From Cyanoderma ruficeps (taxonomy: Eukaryota > Chordata > Aves > Passeriformes > Timaliidae), in NCBI GenBank assembly GCA_008694505.1, contig VZDJ01004378.1, positions 4,509,014-4,573,013 on the forward strand: a DNA stretch of 64,000 bases, written 5' to 3'. The notes beneath the pieces are model-generated. The model did no database searches. It worked only from the letters and a program-made list of their open reading frames with translations, and was not told the origin of the DNA. Positions within the stretch are counted from its first letter, which is position 1, and every line of letters starts with the position of its first letter. This document shows, piece by piece, positions 1-11,960 of the stretch. The translations under genes and the position numbers were made by a program.

Positions 1-3000
1 GCCAGGTGTCCCTGTTTAATCTGTAACACACATCTATGTCCTGTCCATAGAGGTAGCAGTGTGCCATGCTTAAGAGCAGTGAGTTTTACCCTCAAATCCT
101 GGGTTTGTATAATGTTGAAGGAGGCAGCATTAGCTTGGGATGCATTCATTATAAATGAAATATATTATTCTAACTAAATTACCTTTCAGCCTAAGAAACA
201 CATTTCTCTTCTGAAAGCAATAAAGCTCCTTGGAGGTTTTTAGGTTACAAGTGGTCATTATGGCCTGAATAGCACTGTCAACACTCTATTTTTAACAACT
301 ACTAAAATAATTTACTTGTAATATTGTCAACAAATCCACAGACCTTTATCGCATTGAGACTGTATGTTGTACAAACAGAATTTATATGACAATCTCAGAT
401 ATGGATATTTGATGTTTGCCACAGGTAGTGAGTGACAATTATCCAGAATCTACTTTTCAGTACTCCCTCCTACCCTCAGACAAGAACTGTTCATGCTTCT
501 AGAAGAGTGGGATTTTCTGAAGGGAATCTGGTTCACATCCAGATGTGGGGCTGAGAAAGAGAAGGAGGGGAAGGGGAGTGCATACAGTTCCCTATGAGGA
601 AGGGGAAGAGAGGAAGGGCTGAAGGTCACCCTCAAAGGCCAAGGCAGCGTGGACGTGTGGGCAGGGGGTGGTGTGTTCCCCAAACCCATCACTGTTCCTC
701 CTTTTCTCCTTCCCTTCTTCACTTCCTCCTTCCTCTTTTTCCCTTTCCCATTTTTTTTTTCTTTTGCTGTTCTTTCTTTCATTTACTCTCTCAGTCTCTC
801 TGGGATTTGTACGAACTCTGAAGACTCTGGAAACTACCATTAAGTCTCTTCCTCTTGTTAGTAGGACCCACCCCTTTTCTTACTGTTTTTCCCCTTGTAA
901 GTTATCATTTGCCAGAAGACATCAGAAACCTAGAATGGTCCTTCAATTCATTTTTAACATGTGCTATTTTTTTTAAAGAGAGAATAAAAAGAAATGTAGG
1001 TTTTTATCCACTCCACCCGTGCAATTTAAAACTTTTGTCCATTCCTCATGTCATGCCTTATGGTCACAACTTAGAAGTCAACATTTATTTCTGAAGTACA
1101 AGTAACAAATGGATACAGAGCATCACCTCCCTGAAGTCAGAACTGCAGACAGGAATGTGTCATGACACTGCAGTGGGGAAACTGGCAGCAAACACAGAAG
1201 CATGCAGGGTGATTCATGCAGAGGCAGTATGGAGGGCAGGAGAGTGAAAAGCTGTACCCATTCATTCAGCACCAGCGACTACCTAGAAAACCTGTGTTGC
1301 AAGACCTTGTGGAACTGAAATGGCAGCTAATGGAAAATAGCTGCCAACAGCCACCACCCCTATACCTGTGCTCTCAGGCCACCTCTGTAGCATGAAGAAT
1401 GATACATGAAGAAAAATGACACAGGATAAATAGTATCATTATTTTTATTATCATCAAACATGACACATGGACCCAAGCTTTACTGACTGCAATACATGGA
1501 GAAAACCCAACTTTTCAGTATGTTATGACTATACTACCACACTTTATATGAACACTAAATTACAGCAATTAGATAAAATAACGTCAGCAGCATCCCCGTT
1601 TAGTATAATTGTACCTTTTGTGAGATTTTAGAACTTCATTTACACAGCAAACGTCTACCTGATATTCCCACATCTCTCTATGCTGACATTGAGGTACAAG
1701 ATCTTGCTGCAGCCCATAGTTTCTGGGTAGCAGTGGGTCGCACAGGGTGAGAACTGCCATTTAGGATTCTGATCAGAGACAATACACCACGACATAAATG
1801 TTCAGATCAGGTGTTTTGACTCATGTTTTCAGGTGTTAATGTTCATGCAGTGCCCCCTAAGTGAAGCCATACACCATTAGGAAGGCTGTGCGCAGGCTGA
1901 AAGAACTCCCTTTTTCACCCAAAGCAGCACACCTCAGCTGCTCACGTGCCTGTGTGCACACTGTACTGTCTGCACCTCATATGTATGCAGCACTTTTGTT
2001 CCTGAGCCAATGTCAGAAAGTATGGGTGTATCATCTCAGCTTTGCAGAAAGCAAACAAGCAAAGAAAGCAAAATGACGTGCTCGAGTTGATATTGCCAGG
2101 TTCACTTCCAAGGTCTCGTGATTTTCAGCTTCCCACTGAACCATCAGGATACAGCAGGTCTCCAGGTGAATGCTTTTCCTCACCTCAAAGTGTTACCTGG
2201 GGCTGACACAGCACGCAAGGGGCTGTACCAGGGACTCCAGGGAATGCAAACAGAGCTGCCTTCACACCTGCCTTGGCTCCTCAGAGGCTGCAAAGGCTCC
2301 CTGCACAACCTCCCCAGAGTGGGACACTGCCCTATAACCTAGGACTTCAAGCCTTTTACTCTAGAGCTTCAGAAATGTGAACAATCTCCTGTTCACACAA
2401 AATAACTTTGAGTAAAGTATTATTACCTCTGCTTTACAGATGTAGAACTGACAGATCCCTTCAATACCTCTTTGAAAACTGGTACTCACAGGAACAACTA
2501 GAAAAGATGACAAATTGCTGCTTCACCAACTCAACTGCTTTTTATACTAATATATGATTTTTCTTAGTAGTAACACCTATTTTCTCTGTCCTCTCAGCTT
2601 CTCTTTCTGTATATTATATTTCTGAATTCCCTAGAGCAGGTGTTCATATTCCTGCTCTGTGCTCATATGGTACCTTATGCAATGAAACCCTGGTCACCGA
2701 CAGATGCATATAAATGTTGTCAATGCATAAATAATAAATGGTACAATTCCCTGATTATACAGCATCTCCACATGTCAGTTTAACCTGGGATCTCATTTTT
2801 GTATAAATATCCAACACATGTAAAAGCCCAGTTAAAGGATTCCTCTGTGCATGCAATCAAATAAATACCTTGAGCATTTTAAATAGGCGTATTTCCAATA
2901 ACTGGTTGTAAATTTCCCAAATGGTTGTAAAATTTCTGAAGTGTACTAGTACTGCATCAATAGGCACAGTGCTAATATTTAATCCCTCAGTGGAAAGCTT

Positions 3001-6000
3001 ATGGACAATTAGAGTGAGAAAACTTTCCCCCCTCTTTTTACTTGGATATAACTTTATTTTGATATAAAAGCGTTACAATAATATTTGCTCCTTCAAGAAG
3101 CAACTTGCAGTATTTTTCACTTAATCAAACAGCCACTAGGGAGAATTTATTATGCAATTAATCAAAGTAAGTAATTTTTTTCTGAAGATGCTTATAACAG
3201 GTGCGTATTATATGCAGGTGGCAGCACTACAGCAGCCTAAAAAGATCCCATACCTTCTTAAAAGCAGAATCTTTTTAGAATACATATTTATTTCCTTAAA
3301 ATTTTCTCATTTTCTCTCTTCTACACAGTAATAAGTGAAAGTTATTTGAGGAAGAGTAAAAAGTTTACAAGCAAATACCAGACTGCTTTATACCTAAGAA
3401 CCTTCTTAATTTTAATGATCTCATTAAAAATTAAATAAGTTAGGAAAACAGTTTGGTGGAAGGTATTGCTAAACCCACAACAAACATTAGTCAAGCACAG
3501 AAGACAGCTTCACATGTTTTGCTCTCAGAAAACACCACAGCAAAAATAAGGCTTCTATACTGCAGCTAGTTAGTTCCTCTGCAAGTATTCATACTGTTGA
3601 ACAGAAAACAATAGGCTTTCAGACACATTTAAAACGCTTTTTTTTAAATCACATTTAAGTACCTGTGACAGAACAACTCAGATTTTCATTAGGTTCACTC
3701 TTAGAGCTGTGTCAGAATGTAGCCTTGTAATTGCATAGGAATTTAAAAAAAATTAACAAGACATGAAAGCAAAAATTCTTCAATTAAGTCTTATCTTTAC
3801 ATGCAACTGCAGACCTCCTAGGATTTTCACAGCCATTTATGCTACACATAAATACTGAAATTATTTCAATTTGAGTTTTGGAAGGAGCAACAGCAAGTCT
3901 TCCTCTGGCTCTCTGCCACGCCACTGTATTTCACGGTTTGCTGCTGTTCTGTCACTGTATCTCTCCAGTTTAAGTCATGCATTTATTTCCTGCTTTGGAG
4001 TGATCAAAGCTTTCCCATGTAAGACAGAACATTATAATTGCCAATTTCAAAGAGTTTTAGGAAGTTTCTTCATAGATTTAAAATCATTAGCAACAGATTT
4101 GGTGCTCATCTAGCAAGATATCTTCTAAGCCTAACACAAGCATTAATTAATTGTATGTTTGACTAAGCCTTTAAGATTTTGACTGTACTAGGAGCAGTGT
4201 AATATGTTTCACCTTAGCTGAAAGCCTTGGAGATGTGGGGCTTTAGGGAAGCTCAGTGACTCACCAAGGAAATGCATCTGTTGTCTCCATACCATCTAAA
4301 GCATCTGATTTGCTACATGCTGTGTTTTCTTCCAGGGCACTGGAGAAGTTGCTCATTCAGTTGCCATACCTGCCTGTGGCAGAAAACCTCCTGCTATTCC
4401 AACAGGGCTGGTGTAAATGCACACATTTCTTAAACAGACTAGTGATACAGCTACACACTTTTCTGGGAGAGTTACAATGCACTTTTGTATCTAACTAGTT
4501 CACCTTCTGCAACACAACAAAATCAGCAACTGGTCCAAGACTGAAAGATGCAGAGACTTCATGAGTGCAGGGTAAACAGGTGACTATTCAGAGATGCCCA
4601 GAAGACTGGGTAAGCACCAGACTGAGCACCTGATCAGGAGATACAGCAGCGTTCTTCACCAGATTTCAAAACTACAGAAGACAATAGAAATCCTGCTGGT
4701 TTTTACATTGGATAGCTGCTAGATAAAAGACAGAAATATGACAGGGACCAGAATCCCATGTATCACCTTTTATGACAGACAAAACCCAGCATGGGCCAAC
4801 TGCTGAGCCAAGGCTTTAAGCCAACCAACAGAACATATTTTCTTGCCCACTACCCATCACAGACAGAGCAGCCCTTCCAGCAGTACAGGCTGCCAAATGC
4901 ACATTTGTGTCCATCCCAGTAGAGAGATCCCTACTGCAGCCACAGAGTGACAGTGTTGTGGAGCTGTAGCAGGGGGAGATGGTAGAGAGCCACAGCAGAA
5001 GGAAGAGTCCGGGGATTTCCTGCTCAGGATTTGCTGCTCACACACAGTGGCAGCTGCTGCTCTGGAGCAGGGTAGCAGGGGTGCAGTGAAGAAGAGAGGC
5101 CAAAAATCTAGTTTAGCACCTGGAAATGCTACACAGAACCACTTTATATCACCCTTTGGCTGATAATTAGGCTTTCTCTTTCAAACTTTTCTACAATTCC
5201 CATCTTCAGCTTGGTACAGATCAGCAGTACTACTCATCCCCAACTGTTGTGCTCTGTCATACTGTAGATCATATTGCCCTCCACAGCTGAGGTTCAAATC
5301 CCAGTACATGGGAAACGTTTAGGATTACCATCTCCTGTTTCTTTGGCAAAGGTTGTATTATTAGATGATGGTGGAAAGTGTCCAGTCCCAGCATTGTATA
5401 ACTGGTTTAGGGGTGGTAGGATCAACAATTGTAAATTCCACAGTCTAGCCATCAAAACAAGATGTGTCAGCATTGTTGTTTCTAATATGTGACCCTGAGA
5501 GGTATGTCCCAGTTAGTTATTTTTCCACATTTTATTATCTACACTGATCTTTATTTTACCAGCCAAGCTTACATGTTCCAGTACAAGGTATGCTGGCTGC
5601 TGCGAGTCCCAGTCTATGCACACCCAGCATCCTGAGTTCTACTGCAAGATGACAAAACCTCTTTGATTTAATCACACTCATAGTAGGTTGAATTTCCTGT
5701 TGAAATTCAAGCGAGCAGCAGATTTCAGGGTTACATGTGTTTCGAAAAGCTCTTGCAAAACATTTAACTAATGACGCAAACCATGAAACCCTGTATTACA
5801 GTTTTGTTCAAATGCACTCTTTACAATTGTGATAGAGTATGTGGATCATATTAGAAAAAGCAGATTTACTCATATTACCTTAACAAAAACAGGACTTGAT
5901 TTTCTGGTTGCTTCATATACATTTTCCTGTTTTTCACTTAACTGCACGTAACCTGAAACTATTTGTTTTGCATCATTGCCTTATTAGCTTCACCAGATTT

Positions 6001-6197
6001 AGCTGAACCTGTCTTCTTCCATTCAGCAGGGCAATAAGGATGTTTTTAATCTGCTCTAAATGGCACTTGCAATATGTTTTAGTATGTTAAATCTCTTTTT
6101 CAAGAGTAAACACTTACATAGTTGCAAAAGCTAATCGGATCATATGAGTCACACATATTCCTAACAATAGGGCATATCTGTTCCTGTTGTCATTTTT
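1..6197 (-). other. PTPRZ1 intron 1, distal part: no gene seen
   Basis: No exon, RNA gene or clear transposon was recognised. The open frames are short and lack any family resemblance. Notable content is a purine-rich block at about 544-625 followed by a pyrimidine-rich block at about 680-800, and a tRNA B-box-like 12-mer at 5291-5302. Assignment to intron 1 rests on the exon 1 call at 20636-20693 and on exon 2 not being found in the window. Confidence 0.6.
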
Positions 6198-6417
6198 CAC
6201 AGAATCACAAAATCTTTAAGGTTGGAAAAGACCTCTAAGCTGATCGAGCCCAATCACAAGGTCCACCACCTTATCATATCCCCTAGTGCCACCTCCACCT
6301 TTTTTTTTCAATACTTTCAGGAACAGTGACTCCACCAGTACCCTGGGCAGACTGTTTCAATGCCTGACCACCCTTTCAGCAAAGACATTTTTTCTCGTAT
6401 CTAATCTAAACCCCTGT
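6198..6417 (-). mobile_element. CR1 LINE, 5'-truncated 3' fragment
   Basis: The plus strand starts with a CACAGAATCACA-type end (ATTCTGTG on the element's strand). It continues with the conserved ttggaaaagacc, gtgactccacca, ccctgggcag and cctgaccaccctttca stretches of the CR1 3' end. The copy is about 220 bp. Its wording differs from the 8053 and 59603 copies, so it is probably another, older subfamily. CR1 copies are usually cut at the 5' end during target-primed reverse transcription. Confidence 0.85.
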
Positions 6418-8052
6418 TTTCATGAGTGCAGCCACTGCTCAGACTAATCTTTAGAAGATTTTGTGTCAGTCTTATCACTCACACAAAAAGTTTGCAAGTT
6501 CCTATACAGACAGAGATGACTATTGCCACATGGAAACATACTTTGTCTGCTGATTCATGCGTTACAAATCCCACAGTGGATAGCAAAAACCAGAAAATAC
6601 TGAAAAAAGATTCAGATTAAAGGATATCTTTGCATAATCCTCAGGAATTTTTCATGGATGTATTTTTCACTAATGGATTAAAATAATAATTTCTAGTCTA
6701 AGTACTCCTCAATGAATTTGGTTGAATGTAATACTGTCTCGACTCCTGGTCAAATACATACATAACTTCTAAACATAGAAAACCTCTCTGTCTCTCATCA
6801 AGACATACCAAAAAATAAACCTTTGAAACGGATTAGGCAACAGTGCAGAAAATAAAACTCAAAGAGAAACAAAATAAAGAATTAACATTTTTACCCTATG
6901 TTTGGTTAGTTCTAATACATATTGATTTACATTTGTTTGATTTTTTTACCATACAGAGAAAGCAGTAAGCAAAACACAAATCCCTTTTTCTTCATCCCAA
7001 ATAAAGGAGGAGGAGCAAACAGGGAAAATGAATTGCATCAGGAATGTAAGAATTACAGTTTAAAAGGGGTGCAGAAACCAGTCAAGAAGAACACTTACAA
7101 AGTTGCTGGAGTAATTTTACATGAGTAAACTACCACGTAACTGCCTGTGTCTTTGGAGAAATGTGCATGTAGTGAGAAACAGGGCTGACAGAGAGGCCAA
7201 ACCATTTATATGAGAATAAGAGAGGTGGATGGGGAGAGGATTAATGAGGAATAGGCAGATGAGCCTAAGAATACACTCAGAATTCAGCCAGTGCAAAATT
7301 TGACACTGAAATAAAATGAATTGAAATCTCCCATGGTTGTATGAGGTGTGAGAGTGAGAACACTGCCAGTTCTCTAAGATTTTCAATTGGCTAGTATTTT
7401 AACTCCATGGCTAGCCCCTGAAGTCACACAAGCACATGAACAATTTCAAATACTTTCCTTTAAAGGAGGTTTCTTACCTTATACAAGTAATCTTATTTAA
7501 AATAGCAAATGGTCAACATCCTCAAAACACGATAATCAAACTCAAAATGTAAATTTTTAAGTCTCATGACTTTATACGGTATTTGTGATATATAGCCTCT
7601 TATTTATATTTTTCTTTCTTTCTGTATACATTTTGAAATGCTGAGATGTACTTCAGATGCTTGTGATGCATACTTGAGTTGTTAAGTGAGCACTCAGTCC
7701 TCAGTACCTCAGATGTACCAGTCCATGAGGAATGACTGGTTTATGTTGTCTTGGTGGGCTGCTGGCTGGCATAGCCAGATGCACACTGCTCAGTTCTCTT
7801 ATTTAGCATAGTTTGAAATAGTGCCATGCTATTCACTGACAGGAACTTCTAGATCATTGATAGGAATTCAATGTTCTCTCCCGTTTCAGGTGCCACAGGC
7901 TCTTATAAGGAACATAGTACTCTACTATTAAAAAAACCCAAAAAACACCAAAAAACCCAAACAAACAAAACAAAACACCAACAAACCCCCCCAGAAAAGT
8001 AGGTTGGCTTTTTGCTTCCACCTTGGAAACACTTTTCAGAATTCCACTTTTG
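6418..8052 (-). other. Intron 1 between two CR1 copies: no gene seen
   Basis: This is AT-rich sequence with no coding signal. The only repeat seen is an A/C-rich low-complexity run at 7929-7992, ending about 60 bases before the 3' end of the large CR1. Confidence 0.6.
7929..7992. repeat. A/C-rich low-complexity tract (G/T-rich on the minus strand)
   Basis: Runs of A alternate with C, CC and CCC across 64 bases. Similar tracts recur in the window in both orientations, for example at 14592-14642, 33836-33927 and 51890-51933. Confidence 0.8.
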
Positions 8053-8122
8053 TAATCACAGAATGACTAGGTTGGAAGACACCATCAAGATCATCGAGTC
8101 CAACCCAGCCCTAACATCTCAA

Positions 8123-10917
8123 CTAAACCATGGCACCAAGTGCCGCATCCAGTCTCTTTTTAAACACATCCAGGGATGGTGACTCCACCACCCCCCCCCA
8201 GGGCAGACCATTCCAGTACTTTATCACTCTTTCTATGAAAAACCTTTTCCTAATATCCAACCTATGTTTCCCTTGGCACAGTTTAAGACTGCATCCTCTT
8301 GTTCTGTCAGTTGCTGCCTGAAGAAAGAGACCAACCCCCACCTGACCACGGCCACCTTTCAGGGAGTTGTAGAGTGATAACGTCACCTCTGAGTCTCCTT
8401 TTCTCCAGCCTAAACAACCCCAGCTCCCTCAGTCATTCCTCACAGCGTTTGTGTTCCAAGCCCCTCACCAGCCTTGTTGCCTCCTCTGGATGTGCTCAAG
8501 AGTCTCAATGTCCTCCCTAAACTGAGGGGGCAGAGCTGGACACAGCACTCAAGGTGTGGCCTCACCAGTGACCAGTGCAGGGGAAGAATGACCTCCCTGC
8601 TCCTGCTGGCCACACTATTCCTGAACCAGGCCAGGATGCCACTGGCCTCCTTGGCCAGCAGGGCACAGCTGGCTCATGTTCAGCAGCTGTCACCAGAACC
8701 CTCAGGTCCTTTTCTGCCTGGGCACTGTCCAGCCACACCATCCCCAGCCTATAAAGTTGCAGGGGGTTATTGTGGCCAAAATGCAGGACTTGGCACTTGG
8801 ACTTATTAAACTTCATCTTACTGGACTCTGCCCATCCACCCAACCATTCCAGGTCTCTCTGCAGAGCCCTCCTACCTTCCAACAGATGGACACACGCTCC
8901 CAGCTTAGTGTCATCTGCAAATTTAATGACTCAATACCCTCATCCATGTCATCAATAAAAGCATTGAACAGAGCTGGCCCCAGCACAGACCCCTGAGGGA
9001 CACCACTGGTGACTGTCCTCAGCTGGATGCAGCACCGTTCACCACCACTCTCTGGGCCCGGCCATCCGGCCAGTTCCTAACCCAGCAAAGAGTGCTCCTG
9101 CCCAAGCCATGGGCTGCCAGCTTATCCAGGAGTGTGCTGTGGGAGACAGTGTCAAAAGCCTTGCTGAAGTCCAAACAGACAACATCCACAGCCCTTCCTG
9201 CATCCACCAGGTGGGTCTGTGGGTCACTCGGTCATAAAATGAGACCAGGTCGGTCAAACATGACCTAAACCCAAGCTGGCTGAGTCTGATACCCTGGCCA
9301 TCCTGAAAGTGCTGCGTGATGAGATTCAGTATAAACTGTTCCACTACCTTACCAGGTACTGAGGTCAGGTTAACTGGCCTGTAATTACCAGGATCTTCCC
9401 ACCCTTCTTGTGAATGGATGTCACATTGGCCAGCTTCCAGTCATCTGGGACCTCACCAGTGAGCCAGGACTGTTGGTAAATGATAGAGAGCAGCTTTGCA
9501 AACTCATCTGCCAGCTCCCTCATCACCCCGGGATGGATCCCATCTAGGCCCATAGATTTATGAACACCCAAGGGGCTCAGCAGTTCTCTGACTGCCTCCT
9601 CCTGGATAACAGGGGGACCATTCTGCTCCCTGACACCATCGACCAACCCAGGAGGACAAGCTGCCTTGCACTAAAAACTGATGCAAAGAAGGCATTATGC
9701 ACTTCCGCCTTCTCCTCATCTGCAGTTACTAAGTTCCCTCCCACACCCAGTAGAGAACAAAGGCTGGTCTTACCCTTCCTTTTACCATTAATCTATTATC
9801 CTTTAAAAAAGTTGCCAAATTAAGTTTGAACTGAGCTTTGGCCTCCCTAATTTTTTTCCTACATGTCCTAGCAACCCCCTTTAAATACTTCCTGAGAGAC
9901 CTGACCCTCCTTCCAAAGATGATATATCCTCGTTTAATTCCTAAGTTCCTTCAAAACCTCATTGCCCATCCAGGCTGGACATTCCCCTCATTGACTCATC
10001 TTTTGGAACACAGCAACAGTCTGTTCCTCTGCCCTCAAGATCTCTGTTTTGAAGCACACTCACCTTTCCTGGACTCCTTTGTTTTTAAGGGCTGCTTCCC
10101 AAGGAACTCTCTGAATGAGTCTCCTAAATAGGCCAAAGTCTGTCCTCTGGAAGTCCAATATAAAAGTCTTATTGATGTTCCTCCTGATTTCACCAAATAT
10201 TGAGAACTCTGTCATTTCATGATCACTGTGCCCCAAGCGGCCTCCAACCACCACATCTCCCACTAGCCCATCTCTATTTGTGAACAGGTCTAACATAGTC
10301 CCTCCACCGGTGGGCTCACCCACCAGCTGAGACAAAAAGTTGTCCTCCACACACTCTAAAATCTTCCTGGACTGCCTCTTCTCTGCTCTATTAAGTTCCC
10401 AGCAGATGTCTGGCAGGTTGAAGTCACCTACAAGAACAAGGGCTGGTGATCCTGAAACATTCTCCAGCTGCTTACAGAATAAGTTGTCCACCTCTTCACC
10501 CTGGTTGGGTGGACGATAACAGATTCCCAGTAGGATGTCAGCCTTGTTGGCCTTCCCCTTAATTCTTACCCACAGGCATTCAACTTCATCGTCATTAGTT
10601 TCAATACCCATGCCATCAAAAACCTCCCTAATGTAAAGGGCCACCCTTCCTCCCCCTTTCCTGCCTCTTCTGAGGAGCTTGTAGCCATCAAGTGCAGTGC
10701 TCCAGCTATTTGAGTCATCCCACCACGTTTCCATGATGGCAACTGCACCATAGCTTTGCTGTTGGACCATGGCTTCCAGCTCCTCTTGTTTGTTACCCAT
10801 GCTACGTGCATTGGCATACCTGCACCTCAGCTGGGCTACTGATTTCACCCCTGACTCAGGCTTACCACCCTTGGGCCTGTTTCCAGACAGCCCAGCTGCA
10901 TCCCCTTCCCCCTTCAA
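8123..10917 (-). pseudogene. CR1 ORF2, broken (endonuclease and reverse transcriptase)
   Basis: The first 285 codons (10917-10060) are open and form an apurinic-type endonuclease. Asn36 in YANARSM, Glu63 in METWWDD, Tyr134 in YRPPNQ, Asp165/Asn167 in GDFN and Asp232/His233 in GHSDHE are all present. A TGA then ends the frame at 10060-10062. The linker to about 9650 is badly decayed. The reverse transcriptase follows in pieces: fingers (DGIHP, GEVPDDWKLANVT) at 9646-9365, motif A (LDFSKAFD, Asp codons near 9170 and 9152), and motif C as FADD at 8910-8921. A frame change between A and C is consistent with a 1-base loss near 9018. The C-terminal block ends at the stop at 8123. The open frame begins with TTG, not ATG. 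It is inactive as it stands. Confidence 0.9.
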
Positions 10918-10919
10918 AC

Positions 10920-11960
10920 CTAGCTTAAAGTCCTCGCTATGAGTTTCCTCAGTTCATCAGCTAAAATCCCTCTGCCCTTAACAGAGAGATGGAGCCCATC
11001 CAGTTCCAGCAGTCCTGCACCGTAGAAGTTGATCAAAGAACCTAAAATTCTGCTGATGACTCCAACCGTTGAGCCACTCGTTCATAAATGGGGGCTCTCC
11101 TATTCCTCTCATCATTTTTCTCTGCCACCAAAGGGACTGAGCAGAACACTGCCTTTGCTCCTGCCCTATCAACCACTTGACCCAGTGCCCTAAAGGCCCT
11201 TTTAATTGCCCTGACACTCCTCTTTCCAACCACATCTCTGCCAGCCTGGAGTACCAGCAGTGGGTAATAACCAGAGGGCTGAATCAGCCCAGGGAGACTC
11301 TCGGTAATATCCTGTACCCAGGCCCCAGGGAGGCAACAGATGTCTCTGTGGGATGGACCCAGTTGATGTACAGGGTCCTCTGTTCCCCTCAGAAGGGAGT
11401 CACCCACCACAACTACCCTTCTTTTCTTTTTAATGTCAGAGGTGGTGATTCATCTGACAGATGAAGCATAATTGGGAGGCTCACTGGGCAGATGATTTTC
11501 TTCTACCTCATCCAACTGACCCTCTAGATCCAGGGCCTCATACCTGTTCTGAAGTGGCACCTGGGCAGGTGGTGCAGGTTGGGAGGAATTTATATTACCT
11601 CCCTGAGCAGGGACCCATTTCCACTCCCCCTCATCCACCAGGTGTCCTCCTACTGCCTGAGAGTGGGAGGCATGGGAGTCCTCTGGGGACCTGAGGGCCT
11701 CCCTCAAGGATGGAAGGGTGGAACTCCACCAGTCTATTTCCCTTTCACTTTCTCTAATACTCCTTAGTCTTTCAACTTCCTCCCTAAGATCGGCCACCAA
11801 CAAAAGGAGATCATTCAGCTGTTCACACCACAGGCAATGCCCCCTGGTACCACTGATAGGCTCAAACACCCTGCACAGGAAGGGGTCTGGACAGACACAT
11901 CCTTTGTGGAGGGTTCTACCTGGATATATACACTTTTACTAACTGCAGGTTTTGATTGTG
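10920..11960 (-). pseudogene. CR1 ORF1, broken (Cys-rich N-terminus and GDSL esterase domain)
   Basis: The N-terminal part has CAGC and HCLWC cysteine pairs (zinc-knuckle-like), then a leucine-rich helical stretch with the CR1-typical ERLRSIRE and EREIDWW wording. An in-frame TGA at 11450-11452 separates this from the esterase part, which starts with the GDSLLRG motif (catalytic Ser in GDSL) near 11400. The two parts are in the same frame, so the TGA is a simple nonsense change, possibly CpG decay of CGA. Further frameshifts lie near 11040 and 11000, before a C-terminal DGLHLS block and a TAG at 10920-10922. In CR1, ORF1 is an RNA-binding/esterase protein needed for retrotransposition. This copy cannot make it whole. 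No ATG was fixed for the start. Confidence 0.85.

Noticed and set aside
450..976. Overlapping short frames rich in Lys/Glu or Ser/Phe/Leu
   Set aside because: Translated purine and pyrimidine tracts, with mutual shadows on both strands.
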